NCBI GenBank assembly: GCA_017651425.1
Contig: JAGCCZ010000004.1
Coordinates: 1-64,000, forward strand
Origin: Bacteroidales bacterium
GTDB lineage: Bacteria; Bacteroidota; Bacteroidia; Bacteroidales; WCHB1-69
Direction of reading: 5' to 3'
DNA: 64,000 nucleotides
Positions 41,949 to 50,275 of the stretch are shown piece by piece. The translations under genes and the position numbers were made by a program. Positions within the stretch are counted from its first letter, which is position 1, and every line of letters begins with the position of its first letter. The notes beneath the pieces were generated by a model that saw nothing but the letters and a program-made list of their open reading frames with translations, ran no database searches and was not told the origin of the DNA.

Positions 41949-44900
41949 TTGATTTTTAAGAGTTTAGTAGGTCAGAGAAAATGGTATCTCGCCATCACAA
42001 TTGCGGTGGCTGCGGTATGTTTTGTCTTGCTTTTCCACGTCAACATCAACACGGACATGACCAAATACCTGCCCAATGACTCCAACATGAGGGCCGGTTT
42101 GGAAATCCTGCACAACGAATTCGGCGATATGGCCGAGATGGGCGGCAACGGTGTCCGGGTGATGTTCAAGGACCTTTCCGAAGATGAAAAGTTAGACATC
42201 ATGGGCGATTTGCGAAAACTCGAGGAAGTCAACAGCGTGATAGAACAGGAGAACGGCGACCGCACCCTTTATGAGTTGGGAGTCTCAAGCTCCATCGACC
42301 AGGTTGCTTTGGGGTCGGAGATCTCTGAAAACTTCCCCAAGGTCGAGGTTGTCGAGACCAGCCAGGACGGGGCGGCGGCGGAGCCCTCCATGATGATCGG
42401 AGGTATCGCCTTGCTGCTCGTCATCCTCCTGATTATGTGCCGGTCGTGGCTGGAACCCGTGCTTTTCCTCACTTCCACCGGTCTCGCACTACTTATCAAT
42501 ATCGGCACCAACGCCTTGTTGCCCAGTGTGTCTGTCACCACCAACTCTATCGTTGCCGTGTTACAGCTGGTGCTCTCCATGGACTACTCCATCATCCTGC
42601 TCAATCACTTCCGGCAGGATCGGGCAAAAACCGACGACAGCCAACTCGCCATGCAAAGGGCCATCCGGCGGGCCTTCCGCCCTATTCTCAGCAGCGCCAT
42701 AACCACCATTGTCGGACTGTTGATGCTGATTTTCATGAAGCTGAAAATCGGCGCGGACCTCAGCATCGTTCTGTCAAAAGGGGTTTTATGCAGCCTTATC
42801 TGCAACTTCACCGTACTGCCTTCGCTCATCCTGAAATTTGAGAAAGGCTTGGAGAAAACCCGCAAAAAAGTTCCAGTCCCCCCCACGGACAAACTGGCCC
42901 AATTCAGCATGCGCTTCCGCATTCCTTTGACCATCCTGTTTGTCGCCATTTTCGTCAGCTCCTATATTCTTCACAACAAGACCAATATCATCTACCTCAA
43001 CTCCAAAATTTCCAAAATCGAGAAATATTTCCCGAAGAAAAATCCCATGATCTTGGTGTATGACAACGCCGATGAAAAGAAAGTGATCGGACTGTTGGAT
43101 TCCGTCATGGCAGATTCCGGCGTGGAAATGGTCATCTCCTATCCAACCCTGCTGCATCGAGAATACACCGCACCGCAAATGATGGAAGCTCTTACCAATT
43201 TAGGCGACATCATGGGCGGTATTTCTCCCGACAGCACTCCTCCCGTCAGCTTGGATATGCTATCCGACGACATTCTGAAAGTCATTTACAACGCCAAGTT
43301 CAATGGGAACAAAGAGCTGACCATGAAATTCAACGACATGGCGGATTTCATCTTGGAACAAACCCATGATCCGAACTCGATTATCGCCCAACAGGTGGAT
43401 GATGAAATGAGGGAAAAAATCAAATTGCTGGATGATTTGAGACACCACCGGGGTATTTACAGTGCCAAATACGAGAAACCCGTGAAAAAAAGCGCCTCTC
43501 CGGCCACTGTCACGCACAACACCACTCCGGAGGTCCATTCGGAACCTGTCACCACAACAGCACCCAATTCCCCTGAAAGCAAAGTGGACGCACCCGTCGC
43601 ACCGAAAGTCACCCCAAAACCAGCGCAATCCCCATATACCGACACGGCATTGCTGAACAAGCCGTTGAATTACATGGAAATGGCCGGGTTCCTGAACATG
43701 AACGATTCTCAAGCGAAAGCGGTCTATAAACTCGCCAAACGGAATGGCGGCAAAATGACCCCGCTGCAATTCGTCCACTTCGTGACAGAAGACATCCTGA
43801 AACGCAGAGCGTTGGCCATGTTCATCGGCGACTCCGAGCGCACCCAGCTGCTGGCCTTACAATATACCATGGACTCCGCCATGACTGCCGCCTACAATCC
43901 GCCTGCTGTTGTGGATCCTGTGGTGAAATCGGAAGAGGTCACCCCGACACCTGAGAATCCGGACATATCCCCGGTTGAAAACACTCCTGTAACCCACACA
44001 GACACTGTAAAGCACACCAAACCGGTCCCCATTCCTTCGTTCCGTTTGAAACCAAGTGCCAACGACCCTCTGACGGTGTTGGATGAGATGCTCAATTCCA
44101 ATAAAGAATACACCGCCAAGCAGATGTGCCACAACTTAGAGGTTATCGGGGAGAAAATACCCTGTGAGCTGATGGATCTTCTCTTCCTCTACCATAGCGG
44201 TATTCATGATTATGACAGCACTTGGACCATGTCTTTGGAACAGTTGGTCAACTTCCTCGCAGATTCCCTGATAGTGGACGAACGCTTTTCCGCTCTCATC
44301 AGCGACAGCCTGCGAAACGATTTCGGCAACATGCGGCAATCGATGGTTGACGGGGTCGGCAAACTGCGCTCCGACCAACATTCCCTCGCCATGATCATCA
44401 CGAATTATGAGACGGAATCCAATGAGACATACGATTTTATAGACCAATACAACGCTCTCTGCCAAAACGCTTTCAGCCATCCCTACTATTCGATAGGTGA
44501 ATCCATCATGCTGTCGGAGATGCGGGCGGGCTTCGACCGTGAGGTCCTGGTGGTCACCCTGCTCACCATCGCCGCCATATTCCTGATCGTGGCCATCACC
44601 TTCCGCTCCCTGCTGTTGGCGGCGATCTTGGTCATGACCGTCATGTCCGGCGTCTTCGCCAACATCGTGATCAGCGGCTTCGGAGGCGGCTCCATCCTGT
44701 ATATCGCCTACTTGATCGTGCAGAGCATCCTCATGGGCGCGGCCATCGACTACGGCATTCTCTTCGCCAACTACTACCGCACCAAACGAGTCACCATGAG
44801 CATCAAAGACTCCCTGAAAGAGAGCTATCGTTGTGCCACACACACCATCCTCACCTCCGGTCTCATCCTCATCCTCGTGCCCGCCATCATGACCGTCCTC

Positions 44901-45041
44901 GTCAGCGACCCGACCGTCTCCGACATCCTGCAATCCATCGCCATCGGTGCGGCGGTGACGGTGCTGCTTGTCCTCTTCGTGCTTCCGGGCGTGTTGGCCG
45001 CGTGCGACCGCTTCATTGCCAAAAAACGTTTTCAGGAATAA
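41949..45041 (+). CDS. RND/MMPL family exporter with Pro/Thr-rich periplasmic insert
   Basis: An inner-membrane transporter of 1030 aa. TM1 is at about 13-31, followed by a first periplasmic loop. An SSD-like bundle of about five helices lies at about 135-290 (MMIGGIALLLVILLIMC ...), then one helix near 325. A large periplasmic region of about 500 residues comes before the second bundle (about 855-1020, VVTLLTIAAIFLIVAITF ...). The second loop contains two Pro/Thr/Glu-rich linkers (about 515-565 and 650-700) around a helical segment. The proton-relay-type residues lie in the family blocks SMDYSIILLNHF and AAIDYGILFANYY. Only a TTG start is available at the family N-terminus. Relatives export lipids, hopanoids or drugs. 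Confidence 0.82.
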   Translation: MIFKSLVGQRKWYLAITIAVAAVCFVLLFHVNINTDMTKYLPNDSNMRAGLEILHNEFGDMAEMGGNGVRVMFKDLSEDEKLDIMGDLRKLEEVNSVIEQENGDRTLYELGVSSSIDQVALGSEISENFPKVEVVETSQDGAAAEPSMMIGGIALLLVILLIMCRSWLEPVLFLTSTGLALLINIGTNALLPSVSVTTNSIVAVLQLVLSMDYSIILLNHFRQDRAKTDDSQLAMQRAIRRAFRPILSSAITTIVGLLMLIFMKLKIGADLSIVLSKGVLCSLICNFTVLPSLILKFEKGLEKTRKKVPVPPTDKLAQFSMRFRIPLTILFVAIFVSSYILHNKTNIIYLNSKISKIEKYFPKKNPMILVYDNADEKKVIGLLDSVMADSGVEMVISYPTLLHREYTAPQMMEALTNLGDIMGGISPDSTPPVSLDMLSDDILKVIYNAKFNGNKELTMKFNDMADFILEQTHDPNSIIAQQVDDEMREKIKLLDDLRHHRGIYSAKYEKPVKKSASPATVTHNTTPEVHSEPVTTTAPNSPESKVDAPVAPKVTPKPAQSPYTDTALLNKPLNYMEMAGFLNMNDSQAKAVYKLAKRNGGKMTPLQFVHFVTEDILKRRALAMFIGDSERTQLLALQYTMDSAMTAAYNPPAVVDPVVKSEEVTPTPENPDISPVENTPVTHTDTVKHTKPVPIPSFRLKPSANDPLTVLDEMLNSNKEYTAKQMCHNLEVIGEKIPCELMDLLFLYHSGIHDYDSTWTMSLEQLVNFLADSLIVDERFSALISDSLRNDFGNMRQSMVDGVGKLRSDQHSLAMIITNYETESNETYDFIDQYNALCQNAFSHPYYSIGESIMLSEMRAGFDREVLVVTLLTIAAIFLIVAITFRSLLLAAILVMTVMSGVFANIVISGFGGGSILYIAYLIVQSILMGAAIDYGILFANYYRTKRVTMSIKDSLKESYRCATHTILTSGLILILVPAIMTVLVSDPTVSDILQSIAIGAAVTVLLVLFVLPGVLAACDRFIAKKRFQE

Positions 45042-45087
45042 CTGTGCGCAAAAAAAACGCCCCATCATGGTGGAGCGTGTCTTTTTG

Positions 45088-45161
45088 TGACCCCGGCGGG
45101 ATTCAAACCCACGACTTTCAGAACCGGAATCTGACGTTCTATTCAGCTGAACTACGGGGCC
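45088..45161 (-). tRNA. tRNA-Arg (CCG)
   Basis: A 74-nt cloverleaf on the minus strand. The acceptor GGCCCCG/CGGGGTC has discriminator A. The D-stem is GTTC/GAAC. The anticodon stem TCAGA/TCTGA encloses TTCCGGT (anticodon CCG). The T-arm has GTGGG/CCCGC around TTTGAAT. CCA is not encoded. Confidence 0.92.
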
Positions 45162-45172
45162 GAAAGAGGCCG

Positions 45173-45180
45173 CAAAAGTA
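45173..45180 (-). promoter_or_regulatory. -7 element for tRNA-Arg (CCG)
   Basis: TACTTTTG on the minus strand, 11 nt upstream of the tRNA 5' end. Confidence 0.6.
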
Positions 45181-45295
45181 CAAAAAAAACCGATACTCCT
45201 TTTTTCAAATAATGCTTTGCTTATTTTCGGCGAATAGGTGAACGGATTTTCTCTATAAAAAACCATTCCTTTGTTTCTTGTTATTAAAAAAAACG

Positions 45296-45508
45296 TATTT
45301 TTGCGGTGTTGTTTTAGCACGGTTCTATCGTACGATGTCAAAGCCTTTGGGACGTGGATAGCACTAAAAGACCAACAGGAAACCTTATGGAGTGTAAGCG
45401 TAGCGCGTAGGCGGAAGGCACAAAGGTTAAAACTTTAGCGGGGTTCGCTCCCGCTTCCATAAAAGTTTTCTGGATTTTATAACGGCGGTTCTTACAGGAA
45501 TCGCCGTT
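45296..45508 (+). ncRNA. Candidate structured RNA with its own promoter
   Basis: A -7 element TATTTTTG (45296-45303) with TTTG at 45270-45273 (22-nt spacing) faces a stretch with no plus-strand gene. The transcript would fold strongly. TTTTAG (45312-45317) pairs with CTAAAA (45364-45369), and CTATC (45325-45329) with GATAG (45357-45361). A GTC-AAA/TTT-GAC-type inner hairpin lies at 45337-45353. AGCGGG/CCCGCT (45437-45442 with 45450-45455) has a 7-nt loop, framed by AAACTTT and AAAGTTT. An 11-bp hairpin (45481-45491 with 45498-45508) followed by CTTATTT could end it. The 3' part is antisense to the end of the PBECR-like gene. I recognise no known RNA family (not tmRNA, SRP or RNase P). Confidence 0.4.
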
Positions 45509-45837
45509 CTTATTTCCCAAAACTGTTTCTTATAATTGTAATTTAAAGTAACTACTGCCACAAATTTTCTCCCTTCTGAATTAGTTGTAACCAAATCCAA
45601 TGCGTCATTCGGAGCTTGGCGTATTTCTCCAAAAGTAGTAGCAATTATTTTTACAAAATCCATTGCCGATATGCCAAGGGCCTCGAGTTCAACTTTATGT
45701 TTTTTGTTAATATGTTCAATATGCCTGTTGTCAATCATAATGTCGGCACACTTTATATGAGCCTTCCTCGCAATCGGCAAGGTGATTCTGCCCACTTTGA
45801 TGTATCCTGATGTTAATGCCTCGGGATTAGTATTCAT
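45427..45837 (-). CDS. PBECR-like nuclease-domain protein
   Basis: A protein of 136 aa that resembles the phage-Barnase-EndoU-ColicinE5/D-RelE-like (PBECR) nuclease fold. It has ITLPIARKAHIKCADIMI, then NRHIEHINKKHKVELEALGI (two His in an HI-x-x-xH pattern), MDFVKIIATTFGEIR, a beta hairpin (FVAVVTLNYNYK) and the closing strand FWEIRTAIPVR. PBECR domains are usually attached to phage or conjugative portal and head proteins. A free-standing copy beside a tRNA suggests a mobile-element remnant. The last 16 residues are encoded by the hairpin region at 45427-45508 and may be a run-on after a rearrangement. The start is the ATG at 45837. Confidence 0.45.
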   Translation of the reverse strand: MNTNPEALTSGYIKVGRITLPIARKAHIKCADIMIDNRHIEHINKKHKVELEALGISAMDFVKIIATTFGEIRQAPNDALDLVTTNSEGRKFVAVVTLNYNYKKQFWEIRTAIPVRTAVIKSRKLLWKRERTPLKF

Positions 45838-45856
45838 ATTGTTAAAAATTGCAGAA

Positions 45857-45864
45857 CAAAGATA
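45857..45864 (-). promoter_or_regulatory. -7 element for the PBECR-like gene
   Basis: TATCTTTG on the minus strand, 19 nt upstream of the start at 45837. Confidence 0.55.
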
Positions 45865-46252
45865 ATGCAACCTAAACCGTTTGTCAAGAGGGAGGCGATA
45901 CTTTTTTACGGCTGAAAAACAATCACTTATAAAACTGTTTTAAAATATTAATTATCAATAGTTAATTTACAGGTGCGACTTTCGGAGAAAAAAGTCCAGG
46001 TTGTTCATCTTTTGGCAATGTGTTGGGTGGGCATTTTGACCATTGTTATAATTGCGGATGTGCTGATTGACCGCTGAAAAAAAGGACGGATACTTGCGAA
46101 TAGCAGAAACCGATATCAAGGTGTTGATGGATGAAATCACACCTTGACTGTTTGATGAATGGCATAAGGCACCTCTGTTTTGAGATGCTTGCCGCTATAT
46201 TGTAATCAAGCAGTATTTTTACTGAATAGTACTGAAAGGTTTTCCGCGTGTA
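45865..46252. other. Gene-free spacer, possible decayed sequence
   Basis: About 390 nt in which I find no gene, RNA or repeat. Plus-strand frames contain short open pieces interrupted by stops (for example around 46010-46075). This could be a decayed gene, but nothing is recognisable. Confidence 0.4.
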
Positions 46253-46498
46253 CTATAACGGACTTTTACCCGTAAGAATAAACCAAATAATGAGAAATAA
46301 TCCCAACACAATAGGTATAAGGGTATAATTGATCCAATGGATCACATATCCTGCCTTTTCTCCAAAACGTTCTTGCATCTTTTGTAACTTACCGAATTTC
46401 TCCGGATGGCTTTTACGATAAAACAAGGTGAACACGCCAAATGCCAAGCAAAAAACGCCGAACAAAAGACCAAAAATAAAGTTTGAAATACTGTACAT
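46253..46498 (-). CDS. Small two-helix membrane protein
   Basis: A protein of 81 aa with two hydrophobic helices (about 5-27, ISNFIFGLLFGVFCLAFGVFTLF given here as FIFGLLFGVFCLAFGVF, and about 56-76). They are separated by a basic cytosolic loop (YRKSHPEKFGKLQKMQERFG). No known family is recognised. It stands alone between a gene-free spacer and the terminator region of the serine operon. Coding potential is supported by the clean hydrophobic pattern and charge distribution. Confidence 0.5.
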   Translation of the reverse strand: MYSISNFIFGLLFGVFCLAFGVFTLFYRKSHPEKFGKLQKMQERFGEKAGYVIHWINYTLIPIVLGLFLIIWFILTGKSPL

Positions 46499-46543
46499 AA
46501 TTCAGATTGTTGGATGTATATGTTTTTCTTTAATAATAAAAAA

Positions 46544-46574
46544 GCAGGGGACGATGGTGCCCATCGTCCCCTAC
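46544..46574 (-). repeat. REP-like palindrome 4, doubling as terminator of the ser operon
   Basis: GGGGACGATGG (46547-46557) pairs perfectly with CCATCGTCCCC (46561-46571 region), with ends GCAG and CTAC. On the minus strand it is followed by TTTTTT and lies 30 nt after the serA stop. It therefore probably serves as that operon's terminator. Confidence 0.7.
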
Positions 46575-46603
46575 CCTATTCGTAAAATTCAGGAGTTCAA
46601 CGA

Positions 46604-47521
46604 TTATTTGTTGACCTGGAATCTCTTGTCGCCATTGACGAAGAAATTCACAATCTGGTTGGCAGCGGCCAAACCGGCATTGATGTTGGCCTCGGCGGTC
46701 TCGGCACCCTGCTTTTTCGGGGTGGCGAAGAAGCGCTTCTCAAACTTGCTGAACTCTTCCATAGCGTCGGGAGCGATGTCGGTGCAGTATTTGAGGTCTT
46801 CGCGCTCTGCCATCAGGGCGATGAGCTCTTCCTCGTTGATGACCTCCTTGCGGGCGGTGTTGATCACACAGCCGCCTTTGGGCATCAGGCCTACCAAAGC
46901 CTTGTTGATGGACTTCTTGGTCTGGTCGTTGGCCGGGATGTGCAGGGAGATGTAGTTGCAGTTCTTGTACATCTCTTCCAGCGTGGCGGGAACGACGACA
47001 CCTTCGGCTTCCATCTTCTCTTTCGGCACGAACGGGTCGAAGGCCCAGACTTCCATACCGAGGGCGCGGGCTTTTTCAGCCACGAGACGACCCACGTTGC
47101 CGTATGCCTGGATACCGACCTTCTTGCCCTTCAGCTCGGCACCGGTGCCGGGTTTGAAGGTGTTGCGGGCCATGTAGATCATCATGCCGAGGGCCAATTC
47201 GGCCACGGCGTTGGAGTTCTGGCCGGGAGTGTTCATCGCCACGATGTTGTTGGCCGTGCAAGCGGCGAGGTCAAGGTTGTCGAAGCCGGCACCGGCGCGT
47301 ACCACGACCTTGAGGTTCTTGGCGGCGTCAATCACCTGGGCGGTGACTTTGTCGGAACGCACAATCATAGCGTCCACATCCGCCACAGCGGCATAGAGCT
47401 CTTCCGGAGTCTCATACTTTTCCAGTAAAACTAATTCATAACCGGCTTTCTCCACGATAGCGCGAATGCCATCCACAGCGGCTTTTGCAAAAGGTTTTTG
47501 GGTTGCAACTAAAATTTTCAT
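46604..47521 (-). CDS. serA: D-3-phosphoglycerate dehydrogenase, short lysine type
   Basis: The first enzyme of serine synthesis (305 aa), the short form without ACT or regulatory domains. The NAD fold motif is GIQAYGNVGRLVAEKARALG (about 132-151). Substrate and catalytic residues appear in VRAGAGFDNLD and the Arg of INTARKEVINEEEL. The usual catalytic His of the TPH-x-G motif is replaced: here it reads ATPKKQGAETAEAN, so Lys takes its place. This is the type IIIK form known from Entamoeba and common in Bacteroidota. It is separated from serC only by an S23-gene cassette. The REP-like terminator follows. Confidence 0.9.
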   Translation of the reverse strand: MKILVATQKPFAKAAVDGIRAIVEKAGYELVLLEKYETPEELYAAVADVDAMIVRSDKVTAQVIDAAKNLKVVVRAGAGFDNLDLAACTANNIVAMNTPGQNSNAVAELALGMMIYMARNTFKPGTGAELKGKKVGIQAYGNVGRLVAEKARALGMEVWAFDPFVPKEKMEAEGVVVPATLEEMYKNCNYISLHIPANDQTKKSINKALVGLMPKGGCVINTARKEVINEEELIALMAEREDLKYCTDIAPDAMEEFSKFEKRFFATPKKQGAETAEANINAGLAAANQIVNFFVNGDKRFQVNK

Positions 47522-47552
47522 AATTACTTCCGTTTTTGTTGTTTATTTCTAA

Positions 47553-47585
47553 AGTTAAGAAACTAAGAAATTAAGAAGTTAAGAA
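47553..47585 (+). repeat. Left inverted repeat of the S23 cassette
   Basis: Tandem heptad-like units of the TTAAGAA/CTAAGAA type. The block AAACTAAGAAATTAAG (47559-47574) recurs inverted at the right end. The repeat overlaps the stop codon of the S23 gene. Confidence 0.65.
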
Positions 47586-47953
47586 TCTTCGTTGTGGCTT
47601 TTTTTGGATTTTATGGTTTTAAGACTTCGGGTAAGAAGTGTGATAATCTCGTCCGTGTCTTTCAACATACTCTCCGCTTGTTCTGGTGTTAAATATTCCG
47701 TATCTCTCAGCAATCTTAACCAATAATGCGTTTCTTTAGCTTCTTTTAGAGAAATATGCATTTTGGCTATAAAATCTTTATCCGATTGTGCTCCAGAGGC
47801 TTCTTCTATATTTGCCCCTATAGATGTGCCACTACGAATAATTTGCTTCGAGAGATTATACTCGCTTTTTTCACCTTGAAGAAATTTAGAGAGATTCACA
47901 ATCCTTATGGCAAAAAGATAGCTTTTTTCCTTCAAAACATTCTTTTTTGCCAT
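47579..47953 (-). CDS. Four-helix-bundle (S23/23S rRNA IVS-type) protein
   Basis: An all-helical protein of 124 aa of the S23/IVS four-helix-bundle family. It shows IRIVNLSKFLQGEKSEYNL, here SKFLQGEKSEYNLSKQIIRS, then the family core GTSIGANIEEASGAQSDKDF and KMHISLKEAKETHYWLRLL. These genes were first found in intervening sequences of 23S rRNA and are also scattered in Bacteroidota chromosomes. Their function is unknown; they form pentamers with a basic face. Here the gene is flanked by inverted repeats (47553-47585, 47955-47990) and fills exactly the serC-serA gap, so it looks like an inserted unit. Transcription is shared with serC. Confidence 0.88.
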   Translation of the reverse strand: MAKKNVLKEKSYLFAIRIVNLSKFLQGEKSEYNLSKQIIRSGTSIGANIEEASGAQSDKDFIAKMHISLKEAKETHYWLRLLRDTEYLTPEQAESMLKDTDEIITLLTRSLKTIKSKKSHNEDS

Positions 47954-47954
47954 A

Positions 47955-47990
47955 ATTTCTTAATTCCTTAGTTCCTTAATTTCTTAGTTT
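47955..47990 (-). repeat. Right inverted repeat of the S23 cassette
   Basis: On the minus strand AAACTAAGAAATTAAG is followed by GAACTAAGGAATTAAGAAA, the inverted counterpart of 47553-47585. It starts at the S23 ATG and runs into the serC stop codon (47989-47991). Confidence 0.65.
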
Positions 47991-49107
47991 ATTTATTATT
48001 TTTTTCAAACTCCTGCATACAAGCCACAAGTGCTTCGACGTCTTCCACGGTGCAAGCGTTGTAGAGGGAAGCGCGGAAGCCGCCGACGGAACGGTGACCC
48101 TTGATGCCCACCATGCCTTGCTCCTTGGCGAAGGCCATGAAGGCGTCCTGCTTGTCCTCGTAACCCGGGGCCATCACCCAGCAGTGGTTCATGATGGAAC
48201 GGTCGGCCTTGTCGGCGACGGTGCCCACGAACATGCTGTTGCGGTCGATTTCCTCGTACAGGAGGTTGGATTTCTTCAGATTGATCTTGTTCATCTCCTC
48301 AACGCCGCCGATGGTGTTCTTCAGCCAAGTGAGGGTTTCGTGCATCACGAAGATGGGCAGCACGGGAGGTGTGTTGAACATGGAGATGTTCTTGGCTTCC
48401 TCAGCAGCGTGCGTGCGATAGTCCACCATTGTGGGCAGCGGGTTCATATAGGCGCGGTCGCCAATCTGGCCGAGGATGTCCTTGCGCACGATGACGAAGG
48501 TGACACCGGCAGGGCCGACGTTCTTCTGGGCACCACCGTAAATGAGGCCGTATTTGGTCACATCAACGGGACGGCTCATGATGTCGGAGCTCATGTCAGC
48601 CACGAGCATCACGTTGTTGCACTCCTCAGCGGTGAAGTCCTTGCGGATCTCCGTACCGTAGATGGTGTTGTTCGTGGTGATGTGGAAATAGTCGGCGTCA
48701 GCGGGAACGGTCCAGCCTTTGGGGATGTAGTTGTAGGTTTTGTCCTCTGAAGAGGCGATGATCTCCACCTTGCCGAAGTTCTTGGCTTCCTTGGCGGATT
48801 TCTTGGCCCAAACGCCCGTCTGCAAATAGGCGGCTTTTGTCTTCAAAAGGTTGGCAGGCACGGTGAAGAACTGCGTGCTGGCGCCACCGCCGAGGAAGAG
48901 CACCTCGTAGGTGTCGGGAATGTTGAGAAGGTCGCGCCACAATTGGCGGGTCTCAGCCATGACACGTTCCCAACCCGGAGTACGGTGGGAAATCTCCATC
49001 AAACCGATGCCCGTGTTGTCAAAATTGCGGATTGCGTTGATTGTGGATTCAACGGCTTCTTTCGGAAGGACGCAAGGTCCTGCATTAAAATTATGTACTT
49101 GCTTCAT
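47989..49107 (-). CDS. serC: Phosphoserine aminotransferase
   Basis: A PLP-dependent class V aminotransferase of 372 aa that converts 3-phosphohydroxypyruvate to phosphoserine. It begins [10 protein letters not shown] (about 5-14). It keeps the phosphate-binding block [11 protein letters not shown] and GGGASTQF. The PLP Lys is in [16 protein letters not shown] (near 195), and [14 protein letters not shown] near the C-terminus. It is the first gene of the serC-S23-serA operon, with a TATCTTTG promoter at 49164-49171. No serB-like phosphatase is nearby. Confidence 0.95.
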   Translation of the reverse strand: MKQVHNFNAGPCVLPKEAVESTINAIRNFDNTGIGLMEISHRTPGWERVMAETRQLWRDLLNIPDTYEVLFLGGGASTQFFTVPANLLKTKAAYLQTGVWAKKSAKEAKNFGKVEIIASSEDKTYNYIPKGWTVPADADYFHITTNNTIYGTEIRKDFTAEECNNVMLVADMSSDIMSRPVDVTKYGLIYGGAQKNVGPAGVTFVIVRKDILGQIGDRAYMNPLPTMVDYRTHAAEEAKNISMFNTPPVLPIFVMHETLTWLKNTIGGVEEMNKINLKKSNLLYEEIDRNSMFVGTVADKADRSIMNHCWVMAPGYEDKQDAFMAFAKEQGMVGIKGHRSVGGFRASLYNACTVEDVEALVACMQEFEKNNK

Positions 49108-49163
49108 AATTAGAGAATTACGTTTATGTTGATATTTTATTGTTGTCTTTTATAAAACGGGGC

Positions 49164-49171
49164 AAAGATAC
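49164..49171 (-). promoter_or_regulatory. -7 element for the serC operon
   Basis: TATCTTTG on the minus strand, 57 nt upstream of serC. Confidence 0.6.
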
Positions 49172-49246
49172 TAAATCAAGTTCATATTTTCAAAAGAAGA
49201 AAAAAATATATTTTAACACTTTTTTTCACGACTTTTGAGGGAAAAC

Positions 49247-50245
49247 TTATTCTTTATTCTCTTCTTCTGTGGTTCCAATCTTCAAATAGGGGTTTTCCAC
49301 CTTTTTGAGCAGATGTTTGTGGCTCTGTGATGCCTTTTCCGGAAGAAGCAGGGTGTAACTCTTCCCGGAGGCAACCGTCAGCTTGTTGTTCTTGATCCAG
49401 GGGTTGAGGTTGCGCAACTCTCGGTAGGTAACACCGTGTTCCTTGGAAAACTTCGGCAGACTTGGGATGGAGCTGGTGACTTTCAGCTCCTTGCACGCGA
49501 CGGGCATATACTGTTCTGCCGGACAGATTTCAACACCGTAAAGTTGCGGGTTCTCGAATATCAGTTTGAAGGAGATAATGCGGTACAGATAGCGGGAGGT
49601 CTCGCTGTTGAGCCAGAGGTTCCAAAAGTCATGGCAGTCCTGGTCGGTGATAGCGGCACTCAGCCCACCCTCTCCCCTGTTGTACGCAGCGGCGGCCAAA
49701 GTCCAGCTGCCAAACTCGTTTTTACATTTTTTAAGATATTTGCAAGCGGCACGGGTGGCCTTCTCCAAGTTGCAGCGCTCGTCCACATCGTTGGAAACCT
49801 CCAGTCCGTAAATCTTGGCCGTTGACGCTATGAACTGCCAATATCCGCCGGCCCCTGCGGGCGACGTGACGTTCTCCAACCCGCTTTCGGCCACACAGAG
49901 GTACTTGAAATCGTCAGGAACACCCTCCTCCTTCAGAATCGGCTCAATGACGGGGAATACGCGCGCCGACAGCTTGAGGATGCGCAGCGTCTTGGAGTGC
50001 TGGTAGCAGTTGATGACCAACTCGCGGTCCAAGGCCTCATGCACCCAATAGATGTCCATGGGCACCTCCTCGCCCGCAAAGGAGACCTTCTTGGGCAAAG
50101 GCGGCGAGGTGATCTTGTTGGCATAATAGTTGGGCATTTGCTCCTCGCAGTGCTTCTGTGTAACCGCATAGCCTACCGTGAACCCGATGCCTCCTGTGAG
50201 CAAGGCGGCGAGAATAAGAATAAGGACAAGTGTGCGTTTTTTCAT
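49247..50245 (-). CDS. Membrane-anchored lytic transglycosylase with LysM-like tail
   Basis: A protein of 332 aa with an N-terminal membrane anchor or uncleaved signal (about 5-27, LVLILILAALLTGGIGFTVG). The SLT domain (about 105-225) has the catalytic Glu in VAESGLENV and the family blocks AGAGGYWQFIASTAKIYGL and AAAAYNRGEGGL. A C-terminal LysM-like module follows (about 258-305: TSSIPSLPKFSKEHGVTYRE, LRNLNPWI, LLLPEK). This is the MltD-like arrangement for peptidoglycan cleavage and remodelling. It lies downstream of the MFS gene, behind a bidirectional terminator. Confidence 0.85.
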   Translation of the reverse strand: MKKRTLVLILILAALLTGGIGFTVGYAVTQKHCEEQMPNYYANKITSPPLPKKVSFAGEEVPMDIYWVHEALDRELVINCYQHSKTLRILKLSARVFPVIEPILKEEGVPDDFKYLCVAESGLENVTSPAGAGGYWQFIASTAKIYGLEVSNDVDERCNLEKATRAACKYLKKCKNEFGSWTLAAAAYNRGEGGLSAAITDQDCHDFWNLWLNSETSRYLYRIISFKLIFENPQLYGVEICPAEQYMPVACKELKVTSSIPSLPKFSKEHGVTYRELRNLNPWIKNNKLTVASGKSYTLLLPEKASQSHKHLLKKVENPYLKIGTTEEENKE

Positions 50246-50275
50246 CTTTTTAATTATGCTTAACGTGTATGAAAC

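Noticed and set aside
45411-45458. tRNA-like fold (GGAAG ... CTTCC with two 7-nt-loop hairpins)
   Set aside because: No D-arm, wrong T-loop sequence and only a 5-bp acceptor. It is treated as part of the structured RNA candidate.
45338-45520. 60-codon minus-strand frame
   Set aside because: It overlaps the PBECR-like gene in another frame and is made of hairpin sequence; no domain or signal.
47553-47990. Heptad arrays considered as a CRISPR-like repeat
   Set aside because: Units are 7-8 nt without spacers and are inverted around a gene. No cas genes or CRISPR arrays were seen anywhere in the window.
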